A stretch of 64,000 nt of DNA, taken from CAYMSO01 sp964393185 (GTDB lineage Bacteria; Patescibacteriota; Dojkabacteria; J137). How positions within the stretch are numbered: the first letter of the stretch is position 1; every line of letters begins with the position of its first letter. Both the position numbers and the translations under genes were made by a program. The stretch lies in contig CAYMSO010000007.1 of NCBI GenBank assembly GCA_964393185.1, forward strand, positions 24,278-88,277, written 5' to 3'. Below, in pieces: positions 29,801 through 36,920 of the stretch. The notes beneath the pieces are model-generated. The model was not told the origin of the DNA, did no database searches, and saw only the letters and a program-made list of their open reading frames with translations.

Positions 29801-30871
29801 TATACAAATAACGAACCTACACTGGAAAACTTAATTCAAGCAATAAAAATACTAGAAACTTACTATGACAACGCAACGATAACTGGCTTGTTATTTAGAT
29901 ATATTTTCGAACCAGAAGGAGTATTTGATGCTTCCGCACCTGACACAATTATATATAAACGTGGAAACGAATTACCTAAATGTAATATATATAATTGTGA
30001 AAACATAATTATGCAAACACTTGGCTATATATCTTATTTATCCAAATGTGACACCTTAGAAGAAGCAAAAAATGGAGCAGGAAACGGATGTGATGGCAAG
30101 GATGGCGGAAATTATACAAACCTAAACTATGTTTCAGGTTCAATTGAGCCATCTCACCTATTTGCTGGAATATCTGAACAATATTTTGAAGCTGTAGATC
30201 CAAAGTTTAAATATGGATCACTATACCTAGGTAAAGAGCTAGATAAATCTGCCAGAACTTATATAGGTGATTTAGGAGGAGTAGTACAGAAGTCTATGCG
30301 TGACCAAAATATGACATGGGTAAATTCATCTGATGAATTTAAACAATACTCATCTAACTTCAAGGTTATTGAAAATAGAACTTATGAAGGTCTGATCCTT
30401 AAAGCTGATCTTGATACTGATATAGATTCTTATATGATTAACAATATTCTTAGTTCAAACAAAAATATGAATCTCTCTCAGTCGCTAATCAATTATTATT
30501 TATCTAATGAATCTACTAGAAATAAACGATATACTTTGTTTGCTGAACAAACTTTGGGCTATGTTTACCCTAATTCGGTGAGTACAAATCAACTCAAAGA
30601 AATTGCTGCTCAAAGCGAAATATTTGCTATTATGTTTGATTACTATTCTTTTCCACGAAGCTGTATATTAGGTACTGGTATAGAATGTGCTGCATTCTAT
30701 TTTTTAATAGAAGACGATGATTTTATATATAGTATAATGTATACAGGTGTACTTGAAAGCGGTATATTTTATGACTTGATTGCAAATGAAATTATGTATG
30801 AGAAAGGTCTCAGAACTACCCGATATAGCAAGAACGATATGCATGAGCTGTTAGTAACTCTACAAAAGTAA
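20816..30871 (+). CDS. Giant secreted multidomain protein with M23 peptidase
   Basis: 3351 aa. Signal peptide of about 35 residues ending ATFA. Then an NEW3/Ig-like domain (37-165), a calcium-free Ig-like repeat area (175-400), and DUF11-type modules near 408-545, 725-860, 887-1030, 1031-1165 and 1177-1320. Tandem modules with the pattern W..W..y...W...G...vyvk.kDa.GN.S follow (about 1335-1930), then further Ig-like regions to 2370. Three SH3b domains lie near 2373-2435, 2448-2530 and 2540-2605. An M23 peptidase (about 2615-2770) has GFHDAVDI (His2645, Asp2649) and THLHFRV (His2742, His2744) as zinc ligands. An LGFP-like repeat lies near 2937-2985, and an unrecognised 350-residue C-terminus ends the protein. 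It probably acts on peptidoglycan at the surface of its own or another cell. Four membrane-anchored genes follow at once. Confidence 0.9.
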   Translation: MKIIKKQVRKISLVKMSAIYFSTFLAFSPLTATFAQISANVNNYDFEVREFNTETLEPNQEVEIPIKIDNLGTQSWYKDDLSGTPKIQLSYKITDSANNIVEGEKTDLLADVLDISAAPNNILDANQKLKIKAPDLEGSYSLEVMLFDNEKQILIESSNKEKNIFNLLVEIPLTPDITSPTGALEIIKVIPDSLPETETIGTNINIKLTANDPQVDGALTSGISEYILSDSSVFANSEWLSWSQSTELVINRTLQNIPGEHSFYVKFKDAVGNISQIYSDTINFVSTAPIGSIEVDKDELVNVSNDSTPQLQVQDNNLKIYLNATSNVGVSEYKLAYTDQILSSNSEIEQFLNNHSWNAFTNTTLSSQQEVKDLVLTDETGSYYFFVKYKNLQGQESEIYSTSINYQKYNITPELTASSQQALFAGDMEFSATIKNSGEDIGYNARIEVVLPKGFSFIEPMSANGKAAIIPTFISTNQAGNQILVYQGVADLLTGESVTINSKIKVGGQNDGYKIGDIVPIQVKGQLFKRSNFITGFETNVIAQVELKPFIVNYNEQGNQEHLVGDIVDNNVEIRTNEEIPSDESQNELDPIEASPLVVEFELTNGVNYVDGSQQVLINGVPAAVAFQIVEMINSNPILVWMLGQVDVNTVIQIFFQTEIEKIESQDEISTDFVDHNEELNNNLLVSGDYTNPCSVADLLADNCEESKEYSEIIGNNITAKYFDVQKWSNIDSEELEPNSIITYTIRIETSKYYDLTGIEIIDLLPDGVSFDPNQSNLQFNNDIQLDLFDVSQDTLTGETKLVWRINNQSGIEAGTVYQFSYDVRVNQNYTNKNDNGDYRIVSDDILTSLVTVRGVWSDINNTIREETVEERIKEETATTNDSLSEPKFEKGIKLANTQDDYSDNVMARIGDKFDIYTLITFPENTPTKDFNFRTYLPVGTKLVEDSLNVTPTGTFSKDPTYQQSIAGGYLFDLGKVEGGSTFRIDYQIEVLDDANLKEAVIVRNLFRVDYKNIVDSKFTFRDEVTLNLIEPIIQVRKRIVDGYLARGEISTVELRIKNTGHDSAYNLNLKDTIPNNTVLINVNNQFSIISNLGNTFNVVYNDNTQEFEMSNFDLLPSEQIIINYQILTNEQVIFGDKINSIVTVSEYSNRPEEDTLIARNYPAKTYNFNWKAAEPLLITDLNINPQINTGLNVTRDQQFKLKAIVKTVGKAPVYNTSIQVDVSFLTKFAEDINSIPFKLYLDEVETLDYEFSVSEGVYIFEGINLGPNSTFQIDFDLTVPEFADFDSEYLVSISAIGKDKLGNNIRKDGSNETNTDTDSDDRTEENIKIVRLSPSDIRGEITFQIAGQSANITNQSSVDTVTYQLESQNKIVGVRFSNDGINWYTHDALDLLDNATLQALGIEGNWNVWNQSNTFVDDCVSSLNACTLSIEGNNYKFVEVVDLQNYTTIVEGKIIKDTTAPAFLNLSISPFEGDLTNPEYTALQDNYLNFYAYDTCVDDGLPLACAGIAEFSYSTDNQNWSEWLPAQNGLNSYLVSYPVIGNGQSYFGYLKVRDAVGNEYLRQTSALDPYTDLELQSNIVADSIKYTNNIPQVTLNLNKGAEYTADSLVELGLEIIQTPAGIQQIRYHYSQNEFDINAEWFEYVYSQNLNRSLNNTMEDGVKEICVQVMDNAGAVSNIACDSIILDNSAPTGFLVINNGEADTEHRDIVLNIAASDPNLFDGTLGVWGLQMQFSKTGEDCALIINTAEKAKCDLAWTSWENYSSTKNWALEDLIGDQRVYLRLKDALGNLSSIISSHISYNPIKGSGNIIINNNDAFTNSKYVNLDLTFNMSEFNCNLCTRPALMRFYESSSLPDSTLPVAPGINPTESELNGWTNWQEYSSALQWDIDKNNVSYPNFGYKTVYVQYLLPNTTLTDVYYDSIIYAPYYSIDYYKIDGTGINISNTATKDNFVKYSTYQLDLLPSEVLSQESFNINFNAKNTGSFTWPAVETDTNKPVRITYIWKRTGGELPEGWTLDLVPTEIRGNSVILPEDISWQEQLQNITLKVNTPIFPGEYELLIDAVHESTAWFRDWGNFAPKYDINVLSNPDKPLSPPDFGDVMGETDAIGGPIPVPYNIDSDGWIDNCEDYSWDGLRFSGRNCGIHGIWQAPRDTGYHAICEPINGGHYEYEIVTENDRVFFFCPGNTQYWDTQVGSQVGVEVHWNTRSENSLGGFRIIEFFPVRKTWDSRFEEQYNDAKLYQTIPVNRSQPASEYKFTIQPRFFNAGTAIWTNTNIELVAINKPLEQGGVEVASPFYDPATWRTPSRLRVNNNASGYGRGSVAAFTFDIRVPESMPYGLYKQCFVMTNDPWIPFERRDSFCITMDVQMTQKEQGEYSCPLPHPVYKDMSTASEIIGYIQQNTQFIIKGREPGWSLIIFPTGDHQEGWVEDNASCFTNIVIIDNVIPTPVFDILPQPTGDTGIVIRFDGVIVRTGPDDRFTPITDLDYGDQVQVIGEAFIDDNNYGGWLLVRLPDGTEGWVPKGTIAHVNDPPDIQVSLVPDMVRVHICGTNDIPVYPAPGVKSYTVGTLKPGQNIGIIMKWQNWFQVYLNKNGDTGWVENLQGMCEGFVYPKGENYCGGALGYPYERDYGISNYGDYGMRPSGFHDAVDIPAPYGTPVLAVEYGIVKLSQRDGRCSDNMYGAGIYVDIYHPRLNLTTRYLHLSEKNVNVGDEVFKGMIIGKTGNTGCVVPRPTASNPLGGTHLHFRVFDHSKNSTIDPKSTWVGGNNSCEVGENDQTSKRSRVEELIRQQEQEWANSGSYTEMPDWRGQLHLWSSECKVWVKDYQDIKSGDIDVRDEWTNGQSGGALIYNHLADEIYLVANGMWLEYIEHGGPCGKPGLPIDTNGKNIEQWSYATDRSVNNGIERESARYQRFQNGTLYWYWYINTETAKSFAVLEKIFTKYKSLGEWFSHYGYPISEEYEGGCQLFEFDSICRKDNSLELSECIVNGSCKIDQLYTNNEPTLENLIQAIKILETYYDNATITGLLFRYIFEPEGVFDASAPDTIIYKRGNELPKCNIYNCENIIMQTLGYISYLSKCDTLEEAKNGAGNGCDGKDGGNYTNLNYVSGSIEPSHLFAGISEQYFEAVDPKFKYGSLYLGKELDKSARTYIGDLGGVVQKSMRDQNMTWVNSSDEFKQYSSNFKVIENRTYEGLILKADLDTDIDSYMINNILSSNKNMNLSQSLINYYLSNESTRNKRYTLFAEQTLGYVYPNSVSTNQLKEIAAQSEIFAIMFDYYSFPRSCILGTGIECAAFYFLIEDDDFIYSIMYTGVLESGIFYDLIANEIMYEKGLRTTRYSKNDMHELLVTLQK

Positions 30872-30872
30872 T

Positions 30873-31913
30873 ATGAATATTATAACTCAGAATTTCTCTA
30901 GTAAGAAAATATCAATAATTTTACTGTCAATAGTTTTATTGTCACTTGTTAGTTATCTTACTTACAAAGCTTATATAGATACAAACTCTAAGAAAGAATT
31001 AGATATAGAATGTAAATTACAAAAAAATACTAACAATGACTTCATTTACGATGCAGTGTTTGATGGTGTTAATAAGTTACTGCTCTTTGATAATAGTAAT
31101 AAATTTGAAATTCTTTTGAACGACACTGGTTATTCTATAGCAAATCAAGCAAACTCAGATTACTTTGGTCAGAACTACTTTGATAATACAAAATCGATAA
31201 TTGCTTGTAGAGAAAATATCTACTACTTAGATAATGAAAATATAATGCTATTGTTAAGTGGCAAAGACACTCTTGTAGGATCATACATTGATTCTTATAA
31301 GCTAAATAAGGATTCTAGTTATATTGCAATTGAAACAATTCAAGATGAAATTATTATTATAGACATTCAATCCAATAAAATAATTGCTAGATTAGGCAAT
31401 ACATTGTCTTCCAATCACTACGACTTTGATAATGATAGTAATCTTCTAATCGGTTATTCTGAAAAAATAGTAAGATACAATATTAATGACAAATCTTACC
31501 AAGATATTGTTTTACCTGAAGATATAGCAAATAATTACTTTTCATTTGACATAAGCAATGAATCTAATTTGATAAGCTTTGCAATGCGAGATAAGATAAC
31601 GACATATAAATTAGATACTATGATACTTTTAAACGAGCTCAAAACTAAGTACACTCCAAGCTTTTTGAAAATAGTATCCAAAAATCAATTAATTTATAAG
31701 GACATAGATACTAGTAGTAAATATTACCTGCTGAATTTAGATACTGGCGAAAATACTTTAATATCTAAGGGTGAGGAGATAGTGTTTAATTCTCAGATGG
31801 ACAAAGTAGCAATACTTGAACCAGTTGCAGTAGGAAACATGACAAATGTAAATGTATATAATATCAAAGAAGAAAAACTGATTGCTGTCATATATTCAAT
31901 AGATTTAAAATAG
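30873..31913 (+). CDS. Membrane-anchored beta-propeller-like protein
   Basis: 346 aa, starting one base after the stop of the giant gene. One N-terminal membrane helix (about residues 11-32) and a large outside domain of short repeated strands, such as KIIARLGNTLS, SFDISNESNLISFAMRD and YYLLNLDTGENTLI. The spacing of these strands suggests a six- or seven-bladed propeller like WD40/YVTN proteins. No catalytic motif. Cotranscription with the giant protein suggests a partner or anchor role. Confidence 0.7.
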   Translation: MNIITQNFSSKKISIILLSIVLLSLVSYLTYKAYIDTNSKKELDIECKLQKNTNNDFIYDAVFDGVNKLLLFDNSNKFEILLNDTGYSIANQANSDYFGQNYFDNTKSIIACRENIYYLDNENIMLLLSGKDTLVGSYIDSYKLNKDSSYIAIETIQDEIIIIDIQSNKIIARLGNTLSSNHYDFDNDSNLLIGYSEKIVRYNINDKSYQDIVLPEDIANNYFSFDISNESNLISFAMRDKITTYKLDTMILLNELKTKYTPSFLKIVSKNQLIYKDIDTSSKYYLLNLDTGENTLISKGEEIVFNSQMDKVAILEPVAVGNMTNVNVYNIKEEKLIAVIYSIDLK

Positions 31914-31937
31914 TATTCACTTTGACTTGATTCATAT

Positions 31938-32309
31938 ATGAAAACAAAACTACAACTTGGGCTAATATTAGCTATTCCAATATTAATTTTTAGCTACCTA
32001 ATAGTCAAAGTACCAACAATTCAAATACCAGAAGATTATTACACAAACTCAACTGACTATTCTGAAAATAAATTGCCAATAGTGTACGAATACTACTTAT
32101 CGTTTTCCTTTGTCAAAATCAATAAATGTGATGTAATTTGTCCTAATGAAAGAGGCTTTCCTTTTACAATTAGTTACCAGGCAGAACATGACGAGTTTAG
32201 ATTAATTGGCTTAATTGCTAATAGTGCACTTTCACTAATGGCCGGGATTTCATTATCTAGCTTGATATTACTAGTAAAAGATAAAAGATTCCGTGCGAAA
32301 TTTAATTAA
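31938..32309 (+). CDS. Small two-helix membrane protein
   Basis: 123 aa, not recognised. Membrane helices at about 5-25 and 92-113 with an outside loop of roughly 65 residues containing CDVIC, which could form a disulfide. The basic C-terminus (KDKRFRAKFN) would face the cytoplasm. It lies in the run of small anchored proteins behind the giant gene. Confidence 0.65.
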   Translation: MKTKLQLGLILAIPILIFSYLIVKVPTIQIPEDYYTNSTDYSENKLPIVYEYYLSFSFVKINKCDVICPNERGFPFTISYQAEHDEFRLIGLIANSALSLMAGISLSSLILLVKDKRFRAKFN

Positions 32310-32336
32310 TGAGTTTGATTTTTATTAAGTTCACTA

Positions 32337-32969
32337 ATGAAAAAATATCAACTATTTACTACCATTATCCTAACAATAATTATACTTTCAGGTCTATATT
32401 TAGTACTAAACCAGAATCAGTTAGAAAATTCAGAAAAATCAAAAGACTTTCAGGAAGAAGATCAATCGCAAATAGATGATTCACAGTCCGAAATCACTAT
32501 TACCTCTGTAGAAACACTAAGAGACAAAGTAGTGAACGACCTAGAACTTCCCGCAACATGGCAAACCTATCCAGAAGATTTAGGAATGGAAGGGTTTATC
32601 AAAGAAGATAATTACTACACATTCAATAAAGATGAGTGTACAAAATCTCAGTGGGAAGAAAATGATATGTGTAAATACTTTGATGCAAATTTTACCTATC
32701 CAATATTAAGTCAATCTAAATCAACTGCAGCCTTTATTTCTATTCATCAAATATCAGATCCACAAAAATCACAGGAATTTTTAGAACTGTATAAAAATGA
32801 TATTGATAAAAATCCTGACTGTACAGGTGGAGTCGTAATGGACGAGACTAACACCTATTTTGTAAATATCAACATCGCTGAGGGAAACAATGCAGACGAT
32901 ATCTATGTTATTCTAGAGGAAATAAAGAAACTAACTAACTTTAATCTATTATATTCATGTCAAAACTAA
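32337..32969 (+). CDS. Membrane-anchored extracytoplasmic protein
   Basis: 210 aa, not recognised. An uncleaved N-terminal helix (residues 5-24), then an acidic linker (SEKSKDFQEEDQSQIDD) and a folded domain with four to five cysteines (ECTKS, DMCKY, PDCTG, YSCQN). The last 13 bases overlap the next gene. Confidence 0.7.
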   Translation: MKKYQLFTTIILTIIILSGLYLVLNQNQLENSEKSKDFQEEDQSQIDDSQSEITITSVETLRDKVVNDLELPATWQTYPEDLGMEGFIKEDNYYTFNKDECTKSQWEENDMCKYFDANFTYPILSQSKSTAAFISIHQISDPQKSQEFLELYKNDIDKNPDCTGGVVMDETNTYFVNINIAEGNNADDIYVILEEIKKLTNFNLLYSCQN

Positions 32970-33664
32970 ACACTAACTCCGCAAAAAGAAAAAAGTTAGC
33001 ATTTGCACTTATACTTATAATAATTTTTTTAATCTTTCTTGCATTAATATTAAAAAAGCCAAACCAGGAAGAAGTTAAAGGATTTGGCGATGAACTTTAT
33101 CAGGATGGTGATGAAATTCCAGAAACTCCACAAGAATTTGCAGTAGGAAGCAATGACTATATTGCTCCTTCAGGAGAAAAAATTTTTACAATTAATTATC
33201 AAAACAGAGTATCTAATAACGAGCTTATAATTCAAGCAACTAGTTTTATTCAAAAAGGTGTAGCATATGCAAAATGGAGCAATGACAGTCAATTTATAAT
33301 TTTCTCCTTAGCAGAAGAAGATGCTTCTAATCCTGAAAATTCAGATGAACCAGTAGTAGACGATGCAGGAAATATTTGGATTGTAGATTCTACTGGACAA
33401 AATAAAAGACAAATTATTGACTTGGCAGAAGCTACAATAGTTGATTTTGTTTCCAACGGATCTAAAATAGCATTCACAACTAATACAAAAGTTGGTATTG
33501 TAAATTTAGATGGCACAGACTTAAGATACGTCTACGAGTACACTTTGCCAGAGACAGAATCAGATTCACACTACATCCCAACAATACAGATTGTAAACAC
33601 AAAGTTTAAGGTAGAAATAAAAAATGCAGATGATAGTACTACCTCTCTCACATTTGACTTTTAG
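32957..33664 (+). CDS. Membrane-anchored TolB-like propeller fragment
   Basis: 235 aa. N-terminal helix (about 13-33) and an outside domain with AYAKWSNDSQFIIFS, NIWIVDSTGQNKRQI and VGIVNLDGTDLRYVY, the blade patterns of TolB/WD40 propellers, but only about three blades' worth of sequence. It overlaps the previous gene, ends the surface operon, and meets the kinase gene tail-to-tail with one base between. Confidence 0.7.
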   Translation: MSKLNTNSAKRKKLAFALILIIIFLIFLALILKKPNQEEVKGFGDELYQDGDEIPETPQEFAVGSNDYIAPSGEKIFTINYQNRVSNNELIIQATSFIQKGVAYAKWSNDSQFIIFSLAEEDASNPENSDEPVVDDAGNIWIVDSTGQNKRQIIDLAEATIVDFVSNGSKIAFTTNTKVGIVNLDGTDLRYVYEYTLPETESDSHYIPTIQIVNTKFKVEIKNADDSTTSLTFDF

Positions 33665-33665
33665 G

Positions 33666-34922
33666 TTATTCAAGCATTTTTATAAAATCGTCAAAATTAT
33701 CGCTACCTAAAGTTTCATATTTCTCCAATTTAACTAAGTCAGATAAAATTTGCTTTAACTTCACATTTGATTCAAGATCTTTTTCAAACTTAAGTAGTAA
33801 ATCATCTTTATTCTCATCGGTTTTATCAAGCGCATATCTGGCAATACTGCTTGCCAGGCTTGTATCATAGTCAGCTATAAACAAACCGGAAAAAAGCTCT
33901 AAGACTATCAATGCTGGTAGTGCAGCATTTTTGAATCTTAAATCTTCAGACTTAATTAAACACTTCTTTAAGATTTTAGAAATGAGCTGAATTTCTTCAG
34001 GAATTTCATCATCTTCAGAGTATTCTAAACCTCTAATTTTTTGAATATTTCTAAATAAATTTTGAACATAATCATCCCGTAAGTCGCTTTCTTCTTCTCC
34101 CAGCATATTAACATTTAGTATAACTTCTTCTTTATCGGTTACTCTTCTTTCTTCGCCTAAAAACTGTGAATCTCTTTTAAATGGAGAATAGTCTTCTGAA
34201 ATTCCGACTAAAAAGTGTGCAACAGTAGCCATAAAGCTATATACATCTGCTGAATGACTAAATGTATTAAAACCTATTTGTTCAGGTGAGGCATAAAGTG
34301 GTGTCATGCTAACCTGTTCAGAATTTTTAAAATTAGCAAAGCCAAAGTCAATTAAAACAGCAGTGCCATCACCCTTTACTATAATATTTGCAGGTTTTAT
34401 ATCTCTATGATTTACAATTTGATTCATAAAATCAATTGCTACTGCAAGGCTCTGCATACTACTACAATACGTTTCTACATTATCAGTATTTAACTTAAAT
34501 TGTTGTAGGGATTGACCATTTACTAAATCCATAATCAAGTAAAATTTTCCTTTAGGACCTTCCGCTGTTGCTAGTGGAAAAGCTATATGCCTTCTTAATT
34601 TTAATGGCAAAGCTTGGTGTGCTTCGTGTTGGAGTTTTAGCTCATTATTTATAACTTCTAGCCTTTCTGACATTTCATCGGCATAAGTAACAGTACCCTC
34701 TTCAGTAGTAACAGCCGGCATTTCTATTGATTTGGCAATCATACCTGTCCAAATAAAGCCATCACCCTGTCTTCTAAAAAGTTCAAGTATTTGGGCAGTT
34801 GCACCCGAAGCTAAAACATTTTTTGAATTAAAGAAGTAGTTTGTACCTTTAATTACAGTGAAAAGTTGAACATCATCCTCTCCCAATTCTTCTGATTCAT
34901 TATGTGTTACTTGACTATTCAT
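33666..34922 (-). CDS. Ser/Thr protein kinase (Hanks type)
   Basis: 418 aa. A complete kinase core: ASGATAQILEL as glycine loop, IAKSIEM with the ATP lysine, NHRDIKPANIIV with the catalytic Asp, IDFGFANF as DFG, and TPLYASPEQIGFNTFS as activation segment/APE. The approximately 150 residues after the core are helical and acidic. No membrane segment, so it is cytoplasmic, unlike PknB-type sensors. It faces the surface-protein operon and is followed upstream by a cupin gene on the same strand. Confidence 0.88.
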   Translation of the reverse strand: MNSQVTHNESEELGEDDVQLFTVIKGTNYFFNSKNVLASGATAQILELFRRQGDGFIWTGMIAKSIEMPAVTTEEGTVTYADEMSERLEVINNELKLQHEAHQALPLKLRRHIAFPLATAEGPKGKFYLIMDLVNGQSLQQFKLNTDNVETYCSSMQSLAVAIDFMNQIVNHRDIKPANIIVKGDGTAVLIDFGFANFKNSEQVSMTPLYASPEQIGFNTFSHSADVYSFMATVAHFLVGISEDYSPFKRDSQFLGEERRVTDKEEVILNVNMLGEEESDLRDDYVQNLFRNIQKIRGLEYSEDDEIPEEIQLISKILKKCLIKSEDLRFKNAALPALIVLELFSGLFIADYDTSLASSIARYALDKTDENKDDLLLKFEKDLESNVKLKQILSDLVKLEKYETLGSDNFDDFIKMLE

Positions 34923-34945
34923 ATAAATAATTAATTTTAAATTTA

Positions 34946-35326
34946 CTAATTACTTGAAGGTTTTTCTTTTTGAACTATTCCATCTTCATGCTCTGGTGGA
35001 GCATAAATAGTATAAAGCTTTAAAGGCTTTTCTGTCGATGTGTTAATAACATTATGCTTAATTCCCGCTGGAACTACTATTGCAAAATCATCCTCAGCTA
35101 ATATTACTTCATCATTTAAAATTATTTTAGCTTCGCCTTCTTCGATTCGTAAGAATTGATCGTGACCTTCGTGGGTTTCGAGACCTATTTCTTCACCAGG
35201 TTTTAAATACATTAGGACTAACTGCATTTTAGAACCAGTAAATAATACTTTTCTAAAATTGTTATTTTCTAGAGTTTCTTTTTTTATATTAGAAATAAAA
35301 CCGATTTGAGATAAATTCATATTCAT
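34946..35326 (-). CDS. Cupin-domain protein
   Basis: 126 aa, a single cupin barrel. LKPGEEIGLETHEGHDQFLRIEEGEAKI is split over the two conserved motifs: metal ligands His-x-x-His, then Glu/Gly, and VVPAGIKHNVIN as the second motif with the third His. Such small cupins are metal-dependent enzymes or ligand-binding proteins. It probably shares an operon with the kinase 23 bases downstream. Confidence 0.85.
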   Translation of the reverse strand: MNMNLSQIGFISNIKKETLENNNFRKVLFTGSKMQLVLMYLKPGEEIGLETHEGHDQFLRIEEGEAKIILNDEVILAEDDFAIVVPAGIKHNVINTSTEKPLKLYTIYAPPEHEDGIVQKEKPSSN

Positions 35327-35439
35327 TATTTAATAAGTATTAGCTTATTATTGTACTTTTACTACTAAAGTTCAAATTTAAACAACAGTCTGAATTTAAA
35401 CCATTTAGCTTTGAGATTTCTTTCTATATCACACTGTGG

Positions 35440-35445
35440 TATCAT
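35440..35445 (+). promoter_or_regulatory. -10 element (TATCAT) for the ABC-F gene
   Basis: TATCAT, about 20 bases before ATG 35466. An in-frame GTG at 35436 lies at the element itself, which is a reason to place the gene start at 35466. Confidence 0.3.
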
Positions 35446-35465
35446 TTCTGGGTTCAAATTTGCCT

Positions 35466-36920
35466 ATGGATAAGCAGGAAGTAGTAATACGATTTGATGA
35501 TGTTACCTTCAAATACAACGATAAAAAAGTAATTCTGGACAATGCCAGTTTTTCTGTACGCAAAAATTCTAAAGTAACCATAATGGGACAAAATGGTGCT
35601 GGCAAAAGTACTATTTTTAAACTGCTAACAGGTAAGATTAGGCCTAATTTTGGCAAAATTCACATTCAATTGGGAGCGAGAATAGGTATTGCCGAACAAA
35701 TGATACCAACAGATAAGCTAGATCTGACAATTATAGAGTATTTCGAAACAGCATTTAGCGAAAAAGTTTTTGGTCTAGAAAAAGATGTAAAAGAAATTCT
35801 TAAAGTTGTAAATCTAAATATTCCACTAGAAAAGACTGTGCAAGAATTATCGGGAGGACAAAAAGCACGACTACTCCTTGCCTTTGCATTAATTCAGGAC
35901 CCCGATATACTTTTACTTGATGAACCTACCAATAATTTAGACTATGAAGGAATTATCCATCTCACAGAGTTTTTAATTAATTATAAAAAAACTTGTATTG
36001 TTATCTCTCATGATGCAGATTTTTTAAATTCTTTTACAGATGGAGTATTAAATCTTAATGTACAAAGCCACACAGTAGAACAGTTTGTAGGAAACTATTA
36101 CGATGTTATACAACAAATAGGAGCACACATAGAAAGACAAAGGTTATTAAATTCACGGATTGAAAAAAGTATTAAAGATAGATTCGAGAAAGTTAACAAA
36201 TTAGGTGGTAAAAGTGTGGCAATGAGAAGATTAGCAAATAAAGTCAGAGCTCAAATTGAAGAAGATAAAGAACAAATGGTTGATATTAGAAGGGATGACA
36301 AAACTCTACCTTCTTTTACAATACCTGCCCAACACTATCCTGCACCATTAATAAAAATTCACGAAATTAAACTATTAAAGGATAACAATGTAGTTAAAAA
36401 AGAAGTTGATATAGAACTAAGAAGAGGAAAACGATTAATCATTAAAGGTCCAAATGGTATTGGGAAAAGCACTTTATTAAAGTCGTTACTAAAAAGAGAA
36501 GGCGCCGAAATTGATCCAGAAGTTAGAGTAGGATATTACAGTCAGGATTTTTCAGAATTAGATTTTGAACAAACTGCATTTGAATCTCTCAGAAGTGTAG
36601 TAAAAGAAATTAATCCACAAGAAATATATTCAACAGCAGGTAGATTTTTACTTCAAGGGGAAATATTACAAAACAAAGTAGGTTCTCTATCCGAAGGACA
36701 AAAAGGACTTTTGTGTTATGCTAGATTTGTACTTCAGGAACCAGGGTTATTAATCATGGATGAACCTACAAATCATATAAACTTCCGCCATATTCCAGTT
36801 ATTGCTGAAGCATTAAATAATTATGAAGGCGCATTAATAATAGTAAGCCATTTACCGGACTTTGTTCAAAACATAAGAATTGATGAGGAGTTAGATTTGC
36901 TCAAAATAGCCACCAACTAA
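35466..36920 (+). CDS. ABC-F family ATPase
   Basis: About 484 aa from ATG 35466. Two ABC domains in one soluble chain: Walker A GQNGAGKSTIFKLL and GPNGIGKSTLLKSL; signatures LSGGQKARLLL and a degenerate LSEGQKGLLCY; Walker B LLLDEPTNNLD and LIMDEPTNHIN. The basic interdomain linker (about residues 220-275, rich in Arg/Lys) replaces membrane domains. ABC-F proteins act on the ribosome or on antibiotic resistance; which of these cannot be read here. It overlaps tail-to-tail with the cupredoxin gene. Confidence 0.9.
   Translation: MDKQEVVIRFDDVTFKYNDKKVILDNASFSVRKNSKVTIMGQNGAGKSTIFKLLTGKIRPNFGKIHIQLGARIGIAEQMIPTDKLDLTIIEYFETAFSEKVFGLEKDVKEILKVVNLNIPLEKTVQELSGGQKARLLLAFALIQDPDILLLDEPTNNLDYEGIIHLTEFLINYKKTCIVISHDADFLNSFTDGVLNLNVQSHTVEQFVGNYYDVIQQIGAHIERQRLLNSRIEKSIKDRFEKVNKLGGKSVAMRRLANKVRAQIEEDKEQMVDIRRDDKTLPSFTIPAQHYPAPLIKIHEIKLLKDNNVVKKEVDIELRRGKRLIIKGPNGIGKSTLLKSLLKREGAEIDPEVRVGYYSQDFSELDFEQTAFESLRSVVKEINPQEIYSTAGRFLLQGEILQNKVGSLSEGQKGLLCYARFVLQEPGLLIMDEPTNHINFRHIPVIAEALNNYEGALIIVSHLPDFVQNIRIDEELDLLKIATN

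Noticed and set aside
35436..35465. GTG 35436 as the start of the ABC-F gene
   Set aside because: It coincides with a -10-like element and adds ten residues without family character; ATG 35466 is preferred.
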